Assembly: GCA_016987375.1 (NCBI GenBank)
Contig: PJRA01000272.1
Location: 926,936 to 990,935 of the forward strand
Origin: Brachionus koreanus
Lineage: Eukaryota; Rotifera; Eurotatoria; Ploima; Brachionidae
Direction of reading: 5' to 3'
DNA length: 64,000 bases
Below are positions 45,801 to 55,967 of this stretch, piece after piece. The stretch's first letter is position 1; each line of letters opens with the position of its first letter. The position numbers were made by a program, and so were the translations under genes. Under the pieces are notes generated by a model. The model was not told where the DNA came from and ran no database searches. It worked only from the letters and a program-made list of their open reading frames with translations.

Positions 45801-48178
45801 TTATCTAGAAAAACACGAAAACATAACCATTTTTGTAGAGGTTAAGAAAAAGTTTTTAAGTTGCTTGTGTATTTAGCTAAAATCCACTTTTCTAATCTTG
45901 TGTATTATTTAATATTTACCATTAGTAATATGTTTAAGAATTGCAAAAGATAGAATCTGAATTGTAACATTAGAAAATAATTTTGTTTGCTTAAAGTTAT
46001 CCAAAATAAAACCAACTAACCTGTAATTAAATTTTAGATTAGCTTTAGAAACGACCTAAAATAGAAGAACAAATTCTATGCAAATATTCATGGATATTTT
46101 TCTTCGGTAAGTTAAGTCCTACAAATAAAGCTTTTTAAAGAAAAAATATTTTTATTATTAAGTTTCTTTTGTGTTTGCTTTTTGATTTACTTTCTTTTGA
46201 AAGAAATAGAAATCTTTCATTTTTTTGAAAAAGTTTATTAAATTTTTGATTTTAATTCATTTACTCTGATTGAAGTTTATTATTTAAAAATGGAGTAAGT
46301 AAGACTAAGTGCTTTTTGACTCTATTTGTATTTCAATTTTTCGGCTACACATGAATTTCTTGAAAGAATTTTAAATTTAACGACACTTACAGTATGAATA
46401 ACAAATTTTAAATTTAATTAATTTAGGTCTATTGAATTTTTACAAAAAAATTAAGTTTAATAAAGATCTAATATTTGGCACTATAAAATATCACTTGATT
46501 TTTAATTACTTAATTACAAATGTTTTTAAAATTTCATGAGAGTTTCTTATTTAGAATTATTATACATAAACAAATTTTTACTTCACTATTTATAAATAAA
46601 ATTTTAAATTTCGATGTCCTAACGATCAAAGGCCGGAGGGATCTTCGACCAATTTTATTTGACTAATTTTTTTCATTGAAAATAAATTTTTCTATAGTAA
46701 AAATAAAATGATTTTATGATTGAAAAAGAAATTTATAAAAAACGATTAAATTTAAAATTAATATTTAAATCTAATAAAAATAATAAAAATTTATAATGAT
46801 TTAATAGATATTTTGTGGTATGCAGACTTACAGAGTTTGTCTGGGGACAAAATATTGGGCATACTAAAAACTTTAATACAAATTCAATCTAAGTCTTTGG
46901 AATTAATTCAATTATAGAAATGAAAAATTTTGCTCTTTTTTGTGCTTATTTTTTAATTTTTTTTTTTAATAATAATATTTACAAAAAAAGTTAATATTAT
47001 TTGGCTAAAAAATTTTTACGACCATAAAATTACCAAATATTTTAAGATACTAATCAAGCTAAAAAAAACCTTTCCATATTTTAAGGTAATATTTTTCCAA
47101 ATATTTTATTATTTGATTTCAAAAAAATCAAGAAAATTTGGTTCATAAAAAAATATCCTTATTTTATAAAAAAAATGAATTACATGAAAATTATTGTCCT
47201 TTGAACAAAATTATTCAAATCAAAAATTGTTAATTCCAATATTTTGAAACATTGTTAAAAACTTTAAATAAAAACGAGATACTTTTTATTCACAGCCTTT
47301 ACTAACATAATAAAGTTAAGGCGTTTTTTATGTCTTAACGAAGTACTTTCATCACTGAGAATTAAATTTGAGATACTCAGACTATTACTTTCATATGGCA
47401 ATCTTACTTTAGTTGAAAAAAGTACAAATAAAATAAAGGGTTTAATATCTGCATATATGCGTCTGGATTTATGCCCATTTTTCTACTATAAATGTGTAAT
47501 TTAAGAGTAGCTAATTCTTTTTTTTATTTAAATTTTCCCAATTTACACACAAATTAAGAATCAGATTAAATTTGTTTGAATTCATAAAAAAAATCTTAAT
47601 TTTTTAAAATTCAATTTAAGCTCATTCTGATTCATAATAAATAGATATCATATATAAGACTTATTCCAAAGTAGCTTGATTTAAAATTATGCTTTTTAAA
47701 ATAAATTCATTCAATCTTTATTAATTTCTGAAAAACAAAAAAAAATTCTGTTTAAATTCAAAGCTAGGTTAACTGTTAGCTTGGATTTGATTTCATATTT
47801 CACTAAGATTTGGTAAATTTAATTTTAACTTATGAGAAATCCAAAAAGTATGAATTTAAAATTTTTTATTCAAAAATATTTTTTTTTTAATCGTGCAAAG
47901 CATATACTGCATTAACAACATTCACCTAAAATCATATGCATTCATTGATAGTAAATGCTTTAGTTTAAGTTTTTTCTGATCAGATTCTAATTGCTGGCAA
48001 AGTTTTCTAAAATTTAAAATTAATGTATGCATTGTTTATTGATCATTTGTAAAAATCCGATTTAATCAATAGAAACTCAATCGAAATTAGCCATTTAATC
48101 TATTTCATTTAAATGAAAATAATCTAAATTTTCAAATTTATTTAGAAGAGTATCTAAAATACTGCTTTTTTGATAAAA
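42891..48178. other. long gene-poor interval
   Basis: More than 5 kb of AT-rich DNA between CAMSAP and RPL31. A block at about 42900-43400 is slightly less AT-rich and open on both strands but matches nothing. A piece at about 46619-46645 (CCGGAGGGATCTTCGACC) resembles the end-like block near 7780 and may be a transposon remnant. A frame at 45661-45876 has a membrane-like segment but no ATG. Confidence 0.45.
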
Positions 48179-48710
48179 ATGAACAAGCAAAAGAGAGAAG
48201 GTAGAAAGAAAGACGTTACTAACGAAATCGTCACCAGAGAATACACTATCAACTTGCATAAAAGAATACACGGAGTGTATGTTTCGATTAACTTAAATTA
48301 AACTAGATTTAATTTTTTTGTTTAGTGGATTTAAACGAAGAGCTCCAAGAGCTTTGACCGAAATTAGAAAATTCGCCCAAAAGCATATGGGAACTCAAGA
48401 TGTCCGTATTGATTCCAGATTGAACAAATATGTATGGTCAAAAGGCATTAAGTAGGAAAAATTATTCATCTTATCTTTTAATCAAGTAATTAATTTTTTT
48501 TAATTTTTCAGCCATGTTCCATATCGTGTCAGAGTTCGCTTGGCCCGCAAGAGAAACGAAGATGAAGATTCACCACATAAATTGTATACTTTGGTCACTT
48601 ATGTACCAGTCTTAACCTTCAAAGGTAATTTTCGCATTAGTATTTATTAAATAGAATTTAATTTCAATTTTTTTTTAGAATTACAAACTGTAAATGTTGA
48701 AAGCGAATAA
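48179..48710 (+). CDS. RPL31: 60S ribosomal protein L31 (eL31), 122 aa
   Basis: Exons 48179-48276, 48326-48451, 48512-48624 and 48679-48710 join to 123 codons with stop, close to the usual 125-residue length. eL31 is a conserved protein of the large ribosomal subunit near the exit tunnel. The sequence is near consensus throughout: [60 protein letters not shown] and [20 protein letters not shown]. Introns are 49-60 bp. A pyrimidine-rich CTGCTTTTTT precedes the start codon and could be part of a TOP-like leader or an upstream acceptor. The N-terminus is basic, as usual. This is the safest call in the window and a good reference for intron style and codon use. Confidence 0.97.
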
Positions 48711-48727
48711 ATTTGTTAAACGATTTA

Positions 48728-48733
48728 AATAAA
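48728..48733 (+). promoter_or_regulatory. likely RPL31 polyadenylation signal (AATAAA)
   Basis: A canonical hexamer 17 bp after the RPL31 stop codon, followed by an A-rich run. At this base composition the hexamer is common, so position relative to the stop is the main support. Confidence 0.5.
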
Positions 48734-50095
48734 AAAAAAAGCGTTTAATAAAAATATTTTCGATCAGCAAAAAATTTTTTTATTTTTAAATCCATTTCAA
48801 TTTTGCCAGTTACTCTAAAAAATGTCTTTAATTAAATTAACCATTATTGTTACATAATTGATTTCCTTAACAACTAATTTTTTTTTTTAATTTTTTATTT
48901 ATTTTCAAAAATACAAACACTCTAAAATAATAACAAATTGAGAGTTTTTTTTTGTTGACTTCAAAGACAAATTTTCAATTCAAATAATGTACTGAACTCG
49001 AGAAAACATATTTTTAATTAATAAAAAATATTGAATCAAACTAATAAAAGAATGTGAAGAAAAAAAATTAGCTAATGCTCATTAGCAACTAAATGATCTC
49101 TTAAAATCAAACTATTTTCAAGGGAATTTATTTTAACTAAAAAAAAGTCTCAAAAAGATTATATTTTTGTTTAATTAATGTCATTTAAATGTGTTTTAAG
49201 ATAAAACTCAAATCAATATAAAAATCGACTTAAAAAAAAAAAAAACAAAATTTATTATTTTTATTAAATAATAGGCTTCTTTCAAGTGAAATTTTTAACA
49301 AAAAAATTATTTCAATAAGAAAGGAAGCTCTTTTATTAAAAAAAAATAATATTTTTTCTTAAAGACCTATTTAATTATCAGACTTCTAAAATAATATTTC
49401 CATTATTTGAAAAAGTATTTCTTTTAAATTTTACAGCTTGATTTGTTTTAAAATAATTTAAGCATACTTTCTTAAATTATAAGATTTGAAACTATTTCGT
49501 GAGAAATTTTCAAAATTATTTCCTGAATTTTAATCAAATAAGCTTATTTAAACTCTATAAAATTTCTTTTTTGAAAGTTCTCAATTTTCTAACAAATAAT
49601 TCTCATATTGAATTAAAAAAAGAAAACAGCTTAAATTTTTTTTATTTTCGATTACCTTTGCATAGCCCAAAACTATTTATATTTTTAATTAAACTAAAAC
49701 AGAACATCTCTTTCAATTATTTAGAAAATACTAAGTTTTTGTTATTTTTTTTAATAAAAAGGTATTGACTGTTTTTTGTAATTGTTATTATTTCACTTAA
49801 ATTTCACTTAAATTTTTTATATTTTAAAATTTAGAAATTATTTAAAACTTATAATGGAATTGGATGAATACGAGGTAATTTAAGCGTTTTTTTTTTCAAC
49901 ATTTAAGCTAGTTAATAATGGTCTTTTATTTACTTTTTATTGATCGAGTGAATATATTCTAAATCAGTGGAAATGTATTCATATTATGTTTCAATAAATA
50001 AATAAATTTTTTGTTTTTATTAATATTTCATTTAATAGTATTTCAAATCAGAAAATAAATAAATAAAAAATTTAAAAAAGGATATATTTAACATC
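48734..50095. other. intergenic, no gene supported
   Basis: AT-rich. A frame at 49499-49768 begins at a GTG and is dominated by Phe, Leu, Asn and Lys codons expected of AT-rich noise. A short ATG stretch near 49855 followed by a GTAATT donor could be an upstream leader exon of the EF-hand gene, but this is speculative. Confidence 0.4.
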
Positions 50096-50754
50096 ATGCC
50101 GGTGTTTAGGGAAGACGGCCAAGATGATGAAGATATTGAATTTACAAATACACAATTAGCAGGTTAGCCTAGTATTTTGTAAAAAAAAATGTTCAATTTA
50201 AAAACTTGATTATTTTATTTAATTATCATTTGTAGAATTCGATGATTCATTTAAAAAAATAGACAAAACCAACTCTGGAGCAGTTTTGATAAGTGAAATT
50301 GGCTCTTTACTCAGAGCTGTTGGATTAAATCCATCACTTAAAATAATTAAAGAAATAACCGAATGGTTTGAATTAAATGGTAGGAGTTAAAAACCAACAT
50401 TAATTAATATTAAGCTTAGATTTTAGATATTGACCGCATTAATTTTGATCAATTTATAAAACTATTGAAAAAGACATGGAAAAACAATGATCCTCACGAA
50501 CTTAGGGAGGCTATAGAAGTTTTTGATCCAATTGGAAATGGATATTTCACCGTAGAACAGCTCAAATCGTTTTTGTTAAGTCTTGGAGAGCCACTGGATG
50601 AAGACGATTTCAAAGAAATACTCAAGACCATAACAGTACAACCAGACGGAACTGTTAATACTGAAGGTTTTTAATATTCTTAAATAAAATTCAAAATTTT
50701 TATATTTATTATCATTTAGATATAATTCAATTGCTCACTGCTGATTTTAGATAA
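50096..50754 (+). CDS. EF-hand protein of the calmodulin superfamily with degenerate loops, 161 aa
   Basis: Exons 50096-50162, 50236-50379, 50427-50666 and 50720-50754 give 162 codons with stop. An acidic N-terminus is followed by two EF-hand pairs: FDDSFKKIDKTNSGAVLISE, LLRAVGLNPS, then a second-hand remnant, then LREAIEVFDPIGNGYFTVEQ with LKSFLLSLGEPLDEDDF, and a fourth remnant. Loop 1 (DKTNSGAVLISE) keeps some ligands; loop 3 (DPIGNGYFTVEQ) lacks the position-12 Glu; loops 2 and 4 lack canonical residues. Calcium binding is therefore doubtful. The layout resembles essential light chains or EFCAB2-type axonemal proteins, but I cannot choose. A phase-1 intron falls 11 residues from the end, as in the gene at 61048. 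Confidence 0.85.
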
Positions 50755-51273
50755 ATTTTTTGGAATTTTAAAGTTTTATAGAAATATTCCTAATTAGTTC
50801 CTAAAAGCCTTATAATGTATTTATTTTAATAAAAGTGGAATTTTTTTCAAATAAAACCTTATTTAATCGAAAAGAATAAATTAATTTTTAAAGTTTTCTA
50901 AATTTCTATTTAAAATAAAATTATTATTTATCGTTATCAAAATTATTTATTTACAATTAAATTATAACAATGGTAAACATAAATAAACTAAAATAGTAAA
51001 ACAAAGAAAAATTGACTTTAATCAACAACCAAAATAAAATTTGATAAATTTTCATCGAAAGCCTCATTTGCATAGAATCTCTCTAAGCAATCAAAAATAC
51101 TTCAGAATATCTAAGCATAAATGATACCATTTCAGAGAAAAATTTTTATTCACATAAGTTTTTATATTTATTTTTTTATTAAATTTATAATTTATAATTT
51201 CAATATTCATTCCAGTCATAGTTCAATAAAAACAAAGGTAGTTTAAGTTTTATTTCTAAGAATATAATTTATT
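50755..51273. other. 3' flank, no gene
   Basis: AT-rich DNA after the EF-hand gene, with possible polyadenylation hexamers soon after the stop. Nothing else is seen. Confidence 0.4.
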
Positions 51274-51362
51274 TAGTAGTAGTAGTAGTTATTGCGGTAT
51301 AGTGCTCTATTCAAGCAAAAATTTTGCGCTTAGCCATTTAGGCTATTGCAGTCCTTATGGTT
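51274..51362 (-). repeat. orphan 3' tail of a non-LTR element with (CTA)n end
   Basis: Read on the minus strand, about 70 bp of relatively GC-rich DNA end in ACTACTACTACTACTA. The junction (GCAATAACTACTACTA) closely parallels the 3' end of the larger element at 52678 (GCAAGAACTACTACTA). It is probably an extremely 5'-truncated insertion of a related non-LTR family. Confidence 0.5.
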
Positions 51363-52438
51363 TCCATTTGAATATTTCTTTATCAATTAGTATTTATTTT
51401 TATTTTAATCATTACAAAGACTGAATAAATTTTGGAAGAAAATTAAATTAAATTTAGAAAAAAAATTAAAAACTGTTTGTTAAAACGAAGCAACCAAATT
51501 TTCATAAGTCTTAATGATGTTAAGCAGGTGAATATAATACGTAGCTAAAAGTGCTTTTCTAATCTGGATCAATTTAATTTTATATAAAAGTTCGATAACA
51601 ATTGAAAATAGTACTGATACGATTTTAATAATTTCGTAATTTAAAAAGAAATTTTTATGTTAAACTAGAGTTTTCAGGAAAAACAACAAAAATATTGGTA
51701 TTGGTATATAAGGTTTTGTTGATTAAACTATTACGAAAAATTAAATCATCAAAATAATGAATTCGATGTCCTCAAATAGTCTATAAATTGGTCGTTATGA
51801 AAAATCATTTGGTGAATGTTTTAGTTTTTTGATTCCAAAATTGCTTAGAATCAAAATTGTGACTTATTTTCAATTTCAATTATTTTAATTTTTCATTTTA
51901 ATTTTTAGCAAATTTATGTTAAATTTGTTTCATAGCTAATTAATCTAATTTGTTGTTTGTTATATTATATTTGAAGTAATTTTTCTTTGACTGCTTATTA
52001 CATTTCCGTTACTTTATTCTAAAATAATCAAATGCAAGTCGTAAATATAATTTAATTCTCAATTTTAATTTCTTGATTTTTTTTCAAAAAGAAGCACCTA
52101 TAATTTTTTAAAAATATCAGATTTAAAATATATGCTAATATAATAATTCTAATCTGAGGCACACGTCCGATTTGTTGTGTGATATTCATGCAAGTAGAGT
52201 CCACAAATTTAAGTCACAAAAAGATGGATCAATGAATAATGATAATCCAGAAAATTCAGACAAACAAAAGAAACAAAAAGAAAATATTGAAACAATGAAA
52301 ATTCACAAGCAGATTGAGGTTACTAACATTCAGAGAAAAGAAACTATACTTTTTGATTTCTTACTCAAATAGCTAGTCTGGTCTACCATCATCAGTGCAA
52401 AAAGAGTATATTGTCTCTACTAATTTGCGCAAAGCGCA
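51363..52438. other. no supported gene
   Basis: AT-rich. A 66-codon frame at 52172-52372 (+) encodes a Lys/Gln/Asn-rich peptide with LCDIHASRVHKF at its start; it is not recognised. It ends about 65 bp before a piggyBac-like end, so it could be transposon-derived, but this is unproven. Confidence 0.35.
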
Positions 52439-52662
52439 TTAACACTAGAAGCACCCAACAATTTTTCATGTTTTTCAAATTCAAAAATATTTTATAAAAA
52501 CTATATTTATTTGCCCCTCCCTTATATCAGATGATATCAAATAATTTTATTTATTTATTAATTAAAATATAGTTTAAGTTTAAACCCTGGCAGTCTGGAA
52601 TGGAGCTTAGTCCTTCCCCTTTCAGCTGCATGAAATAAAAATATTGCTTCTAATCGTTTTAA
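52439..52662. mobile_element. probable second family-1 piggyBac-like MITE, decayed right end
   Basis: The left end TTAACACTAGAAGCACC matches the complete MITE at 22239 for 17 bases. About 220 bp later TTGCTTCTAATCGTTTTAA resembles the right end GGTGCTTCTAGTGTTAA with changes. Length is close to the 203 bp of the intact copy. The interior includes a GC-richer patch around 52585-52630. Confidence 0.55.
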
Positions 52663-52677
52663 AAATAATCATGAATA

Positions 52678-54008
52678 TAGTAGTAGTAGTAGTTCTTGCT
52701 GCGACACCTAACAATGTCTAAGCCCACCACCGCCAATTGGCCGTGTAGAGCTGTAGCAGCCGATTCCATTGAACTTATCTAAAGCCATTTTAAAATTAAC
52801 GGTTGACTTGGATTTCACCACATTTTCCGGCAATTTATTCCAATGCGGAACTACTCTGTTTGAGAAAAATACATGTCTGGCAGTTACTGCAGCCGCAAAA
52901 TCGTTTCTAATTTGAGCTTTGAAACTTTCTCTCTGGACTCTGATGCTATTTCCTCTTTACGCCCCGGCTGGTCCCTTGTTTTCTGATTTATTCACTAGAC
53001 TCTTTACCAAGCTTATCTTTTCTATCCCATTCACTAATTTGTACATCTCAATCAAGTTCCCTCTCACTCTTCTTTCACTCAGCTTTGTCAGTCCTAATTT
53101 TGTCAACCTCATTTCATACGGCATGTTTCTTACAGACAAAGGTATTTTTGTTGCCCTCTCTTGCACCTTTTCCATTCACGTCCATTTTCATACTTGGATT
53201 CCAGACCTACACTGCATAATCCAGATGGGGTCTCACCATGGATATATACAATCTTACCCACAATCTTTCCTCTCTACTTATAAACGTTCGCTTTAGCATT
53301 CCAAGTACCCTACTCGCTTTTGCACAAGCACTTTTCACTTGGCTGGTCCACTTTAAAACTGATGAAACCATCACTCCAAGATCCCTTTCGCACTCTGTTG
53401 TCGCTAGTATAACATTGTTGCTTTTTTGTGTATAGTTATGCTTTTCATTTAGTCTGTCGAAATGCATTACTTTACATTTGTTAGCACACAGTCCCATACG
53501 CCAAACCTCTATCCATTGACATACTGCATCCAGATCTTTCTGTAACATCAATCTCTCAAAAACATTATTAACTATAGCGAGTATTTTTGAGTCATCTGCA
53601 TACAATTCCATTCTATTTGAAACGCAGTCAGGTAGGTCATTTATGTACAGAACAAATAGCAGGGGTCCAAGTACAGACCCTTGCGGAACTCCACTCAGTA
53701 CCTCTGACCATCTTGAAACTCCATCACCAAGTACAACTCGCTGAGTTCTCATACTCAAAAAGTCTTCGAGCCACCTTACTATTTTCTCACCAAGCCCATA
53801 ACCACGTAGTTTATGAAGTAGTCGTTGATGCGGTACAGTATCAAAAGCCTTTGAGAAGTCCAATAGTATTTCATCCAGACTGTTACCTTTGGCTAACTCA
53901 GACGTGATCATATCAAGCGTTTCAAGTAGGTTCGTTACACATCCTTTCTTCGGAACAAATCCATGCTGACTTCCAATTATTAGATTATTCTCTTGAAGGT
54001 AAAACAAA
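52678..54008 (-). pseudogene. 5'-truncated non-LTR retrotransposon (jockey/CR1-like RT) with (CTA)n tail
   Basis: The minus strand reads a reverse transcriptase from its middle: GSQHGFVPKKGCVTNLLE, LDFSKAFDTVPHQRLL, LSGVPQGSVLGPLLFVLYIND, the active-site ELYADDSKI, and KCKVMHF; the first frame runs 54007-53207. An in-frame stop follows LDYAV, and the thumb region continues in another frame (53175-52957) with KVQERATKIP and MYKLVNG. A C-terminal part with FFSNRVVPHWNKLPENVV follows after a further stop. The element lacks its endonuclease and the start of the RT; sequence becomes plain AT-rich at about 54009. It ends in a CTA microsatellite (52678-52693), a 3' tail style known from several non-LTR clades. 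It is non-functional as it stands. Confidence 0.88.
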
Positions 54009-54814
54009 AGAAAATTAATTTATGTAAATCTAAATTAATTATTTTTGTTTTAGATTAAGAAAGTTTTATTTAAATAATGATTAAAAAAAATAATTAGAAA
54101 TTTTGTATGTGAATTTCGATTAGTAAAAATAAATGTACTAAACTTAATAGTATTAATTTTAAAATACACGCAAAAATTTAAATTTATTCATTACATTACT
54201 AAACAAAGTTGACAGTTTTTAGCGCATTGCTTAATCATAAAAAGGTTAAATTGGTTTTGTTGAAAAATTAAAAACAAAAATAAAAAATTAAAAAAAAAAC
54301 AATGATTACATGAATTTGAAAAAAATAAAAAATAGAGGGAAAGAGAGAAAAAAAACTTTAAATGAAAGATAAAAATGATAGTTCAAATTTGACCATAAAC
54401 TTAAATTTGCGTTAAAGACTATAATTATAAGTTTATCCGATTGGGTCAAACTGAAAATTGTCAGGCAGTTCAAAGAATTTTAGTGTCACAACATTGATAA
54501 AGCATGTTTAGAAAAATCTTTTAACAAATAATTTTATTTTCCAAACTCTTAGAATATTTTATTCAAGACATAATAAAACTTTTTCCAAAATCAAAAATAT
54601 AAAAAAAGGTAAAATATAGTGATAGAACACAATTAAACATTCATAATTACTAACATGTCAATCTTTTATCAAAAAAGATTTTCTATGAATCGTCATTATT
54701 AGCTAAGATTTAAATAAAAATTGAATTAATTGTTTACCATGAGTAAATTCTATTCGAATCTTTTAGAATTTGTTTTTTTTTATAGATCAGCATTCGACTA
54801 TAGCCAATGTATTC
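54009..54814. other. gene-free AT-rich DNA
   Basis: No coding or repeat feature is recognised between the 5' truncation point of the retroelement and the next RT relic, apart from a short GA-type purine run near 54337-54349. Confidence 0.4.
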
Positions 54815-55025
54815 TCATAATCTTCCATAGGCTTCCAGAGTTCAAACTTTTGTTGACAGATTCACACATTCCCAAACATTCACTTCCGTACATCAGTTTT
54901 GTCTTTACTACAGAGTTATAAAGTTTGAGTTTTTTTCCTTGCTGTAGCTGGTTTATTTTCATATCGACTCAAGTCTAGTAAAGGCACTCTTAACTTTAGC
55001 AATTCTATTCTTAATGTCTAAAAAA
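54815..55025 (-). pseudogene. RT C-terminal relic (same type as 13.5 kb element)
   Basis: The minus strand reads DIKNRIAKVKSAFTRLESI, then LKLYNSVVKTKLMYGSECLG and MCESVNKSLNS with a frameshift between. The YGSEC block with the preceding D-I-x-x-R-I-x-K-A helix is typical of the C-terminal part of endonuclease-RT (RTE-like) elements. Only about 200 bp survive. Confidence 0.65.
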
Positions 55026-55029
55026 TGTG

Positions 55030-55470
55030 ACTCTGCAAAAAGGACAATCTAAGAGCTTCAAAGTGTGTACAAAAGTTTAGTCGATTTTTTTTTCAAGGAT
55101 AGGTTCTCTCTTCGACACTTGTCATAATACTGATTGCCTATGTGATGAAGGAAACTACTGTCATTGCTAGAATTTTACAATGGGTATTAACAAAAAAGCT
55201 TGAAAATGTGATTCTGCCAAAGATGTTGACTTTGCGGATTGTCCAGTGCTAATATTTAATATAGAAGCAGATATGCATTTGAAGATGCTAGATTTTATAC
55301 ACAAAATGGATTTAAAAAAAATCTTTATTAAACAGTGATTTTATAGAGGAAGATGATATAAGAACACCAAATTTCTTTTCCCGCTACCATCTATTATGCA
55401 CAATCAAGTGTGTAACCAAAATTAAAAAGTTAGGAAGCGCCATCAGTACAGCAATTTGAATACAGAGAGA
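55030..55470 (+). pseudogene. RT palm relic (same family), opposite orientation
   Basis: Sequence from about 55033 parallels the copy at about 14035: GGACAATCTAAGAGCTTCAA and GTGTGTAC here match CAGTCTCAGAGCTTCAAAGT there, and the run through ACTGATTGCCTATGTGATGA matches ACTGATTGATTACGTTATGA. It continues with DVDFADCPVLIFNIEADMHL in one frame, a degenerate FADD active site. Stops and shifts abound. It abuts the oppositely oriented fragment at 54815-55025, so a rearrangement or 5' inversion is likely. Confidence 0.65.
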
Positions 55471-55967
55471 CTTTAATTTACATCATTATCAAACCATAAA
55501 TCACGCTTTTTTGCTGTTTTTTAATTGTTTTTCTCTCGAAAAGGGTCAAATTTTTTTAAAATTTTCATTAATTAGCAAATAATTTTAAAACTTTTTTTTT
55601 AATTTTAAACTAAACACTCTTAATAGTAATTTCTTTAGGGTCATTTTAAAGAGAATGTTATTTAAAATAAATAGAGAATGATCAGGCTGAGATATAATAT
55701 AACTTTATTCCTTCAAAAATGTTCAAATTCACAAATTTTAAAATATATATATTGTAAATACATACTGAATGAAATAGATTTTAGAATACCAATTTGTATT
55801 TAGCCAAATAATAACATGAAACCGTAACAATTAATTTTTTTTCAAATAAATAAAGGATTAAGGAAAAAATGTTTTATTTTTAAGTGTCTGCCATTAATAA
55901 GATCATTATACAATAAAAAAAATACCATTCATATAGAAAAAAATATAATGTTAGATCTTGATAACTA

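Noticed and set aside
45661..45876. 71-codon frame with a hydrophobic segment
   Set aside because: It starts at TTG with no ATG in frame, and hydrophobic runs are frequent by chance in AT-rich DNA.
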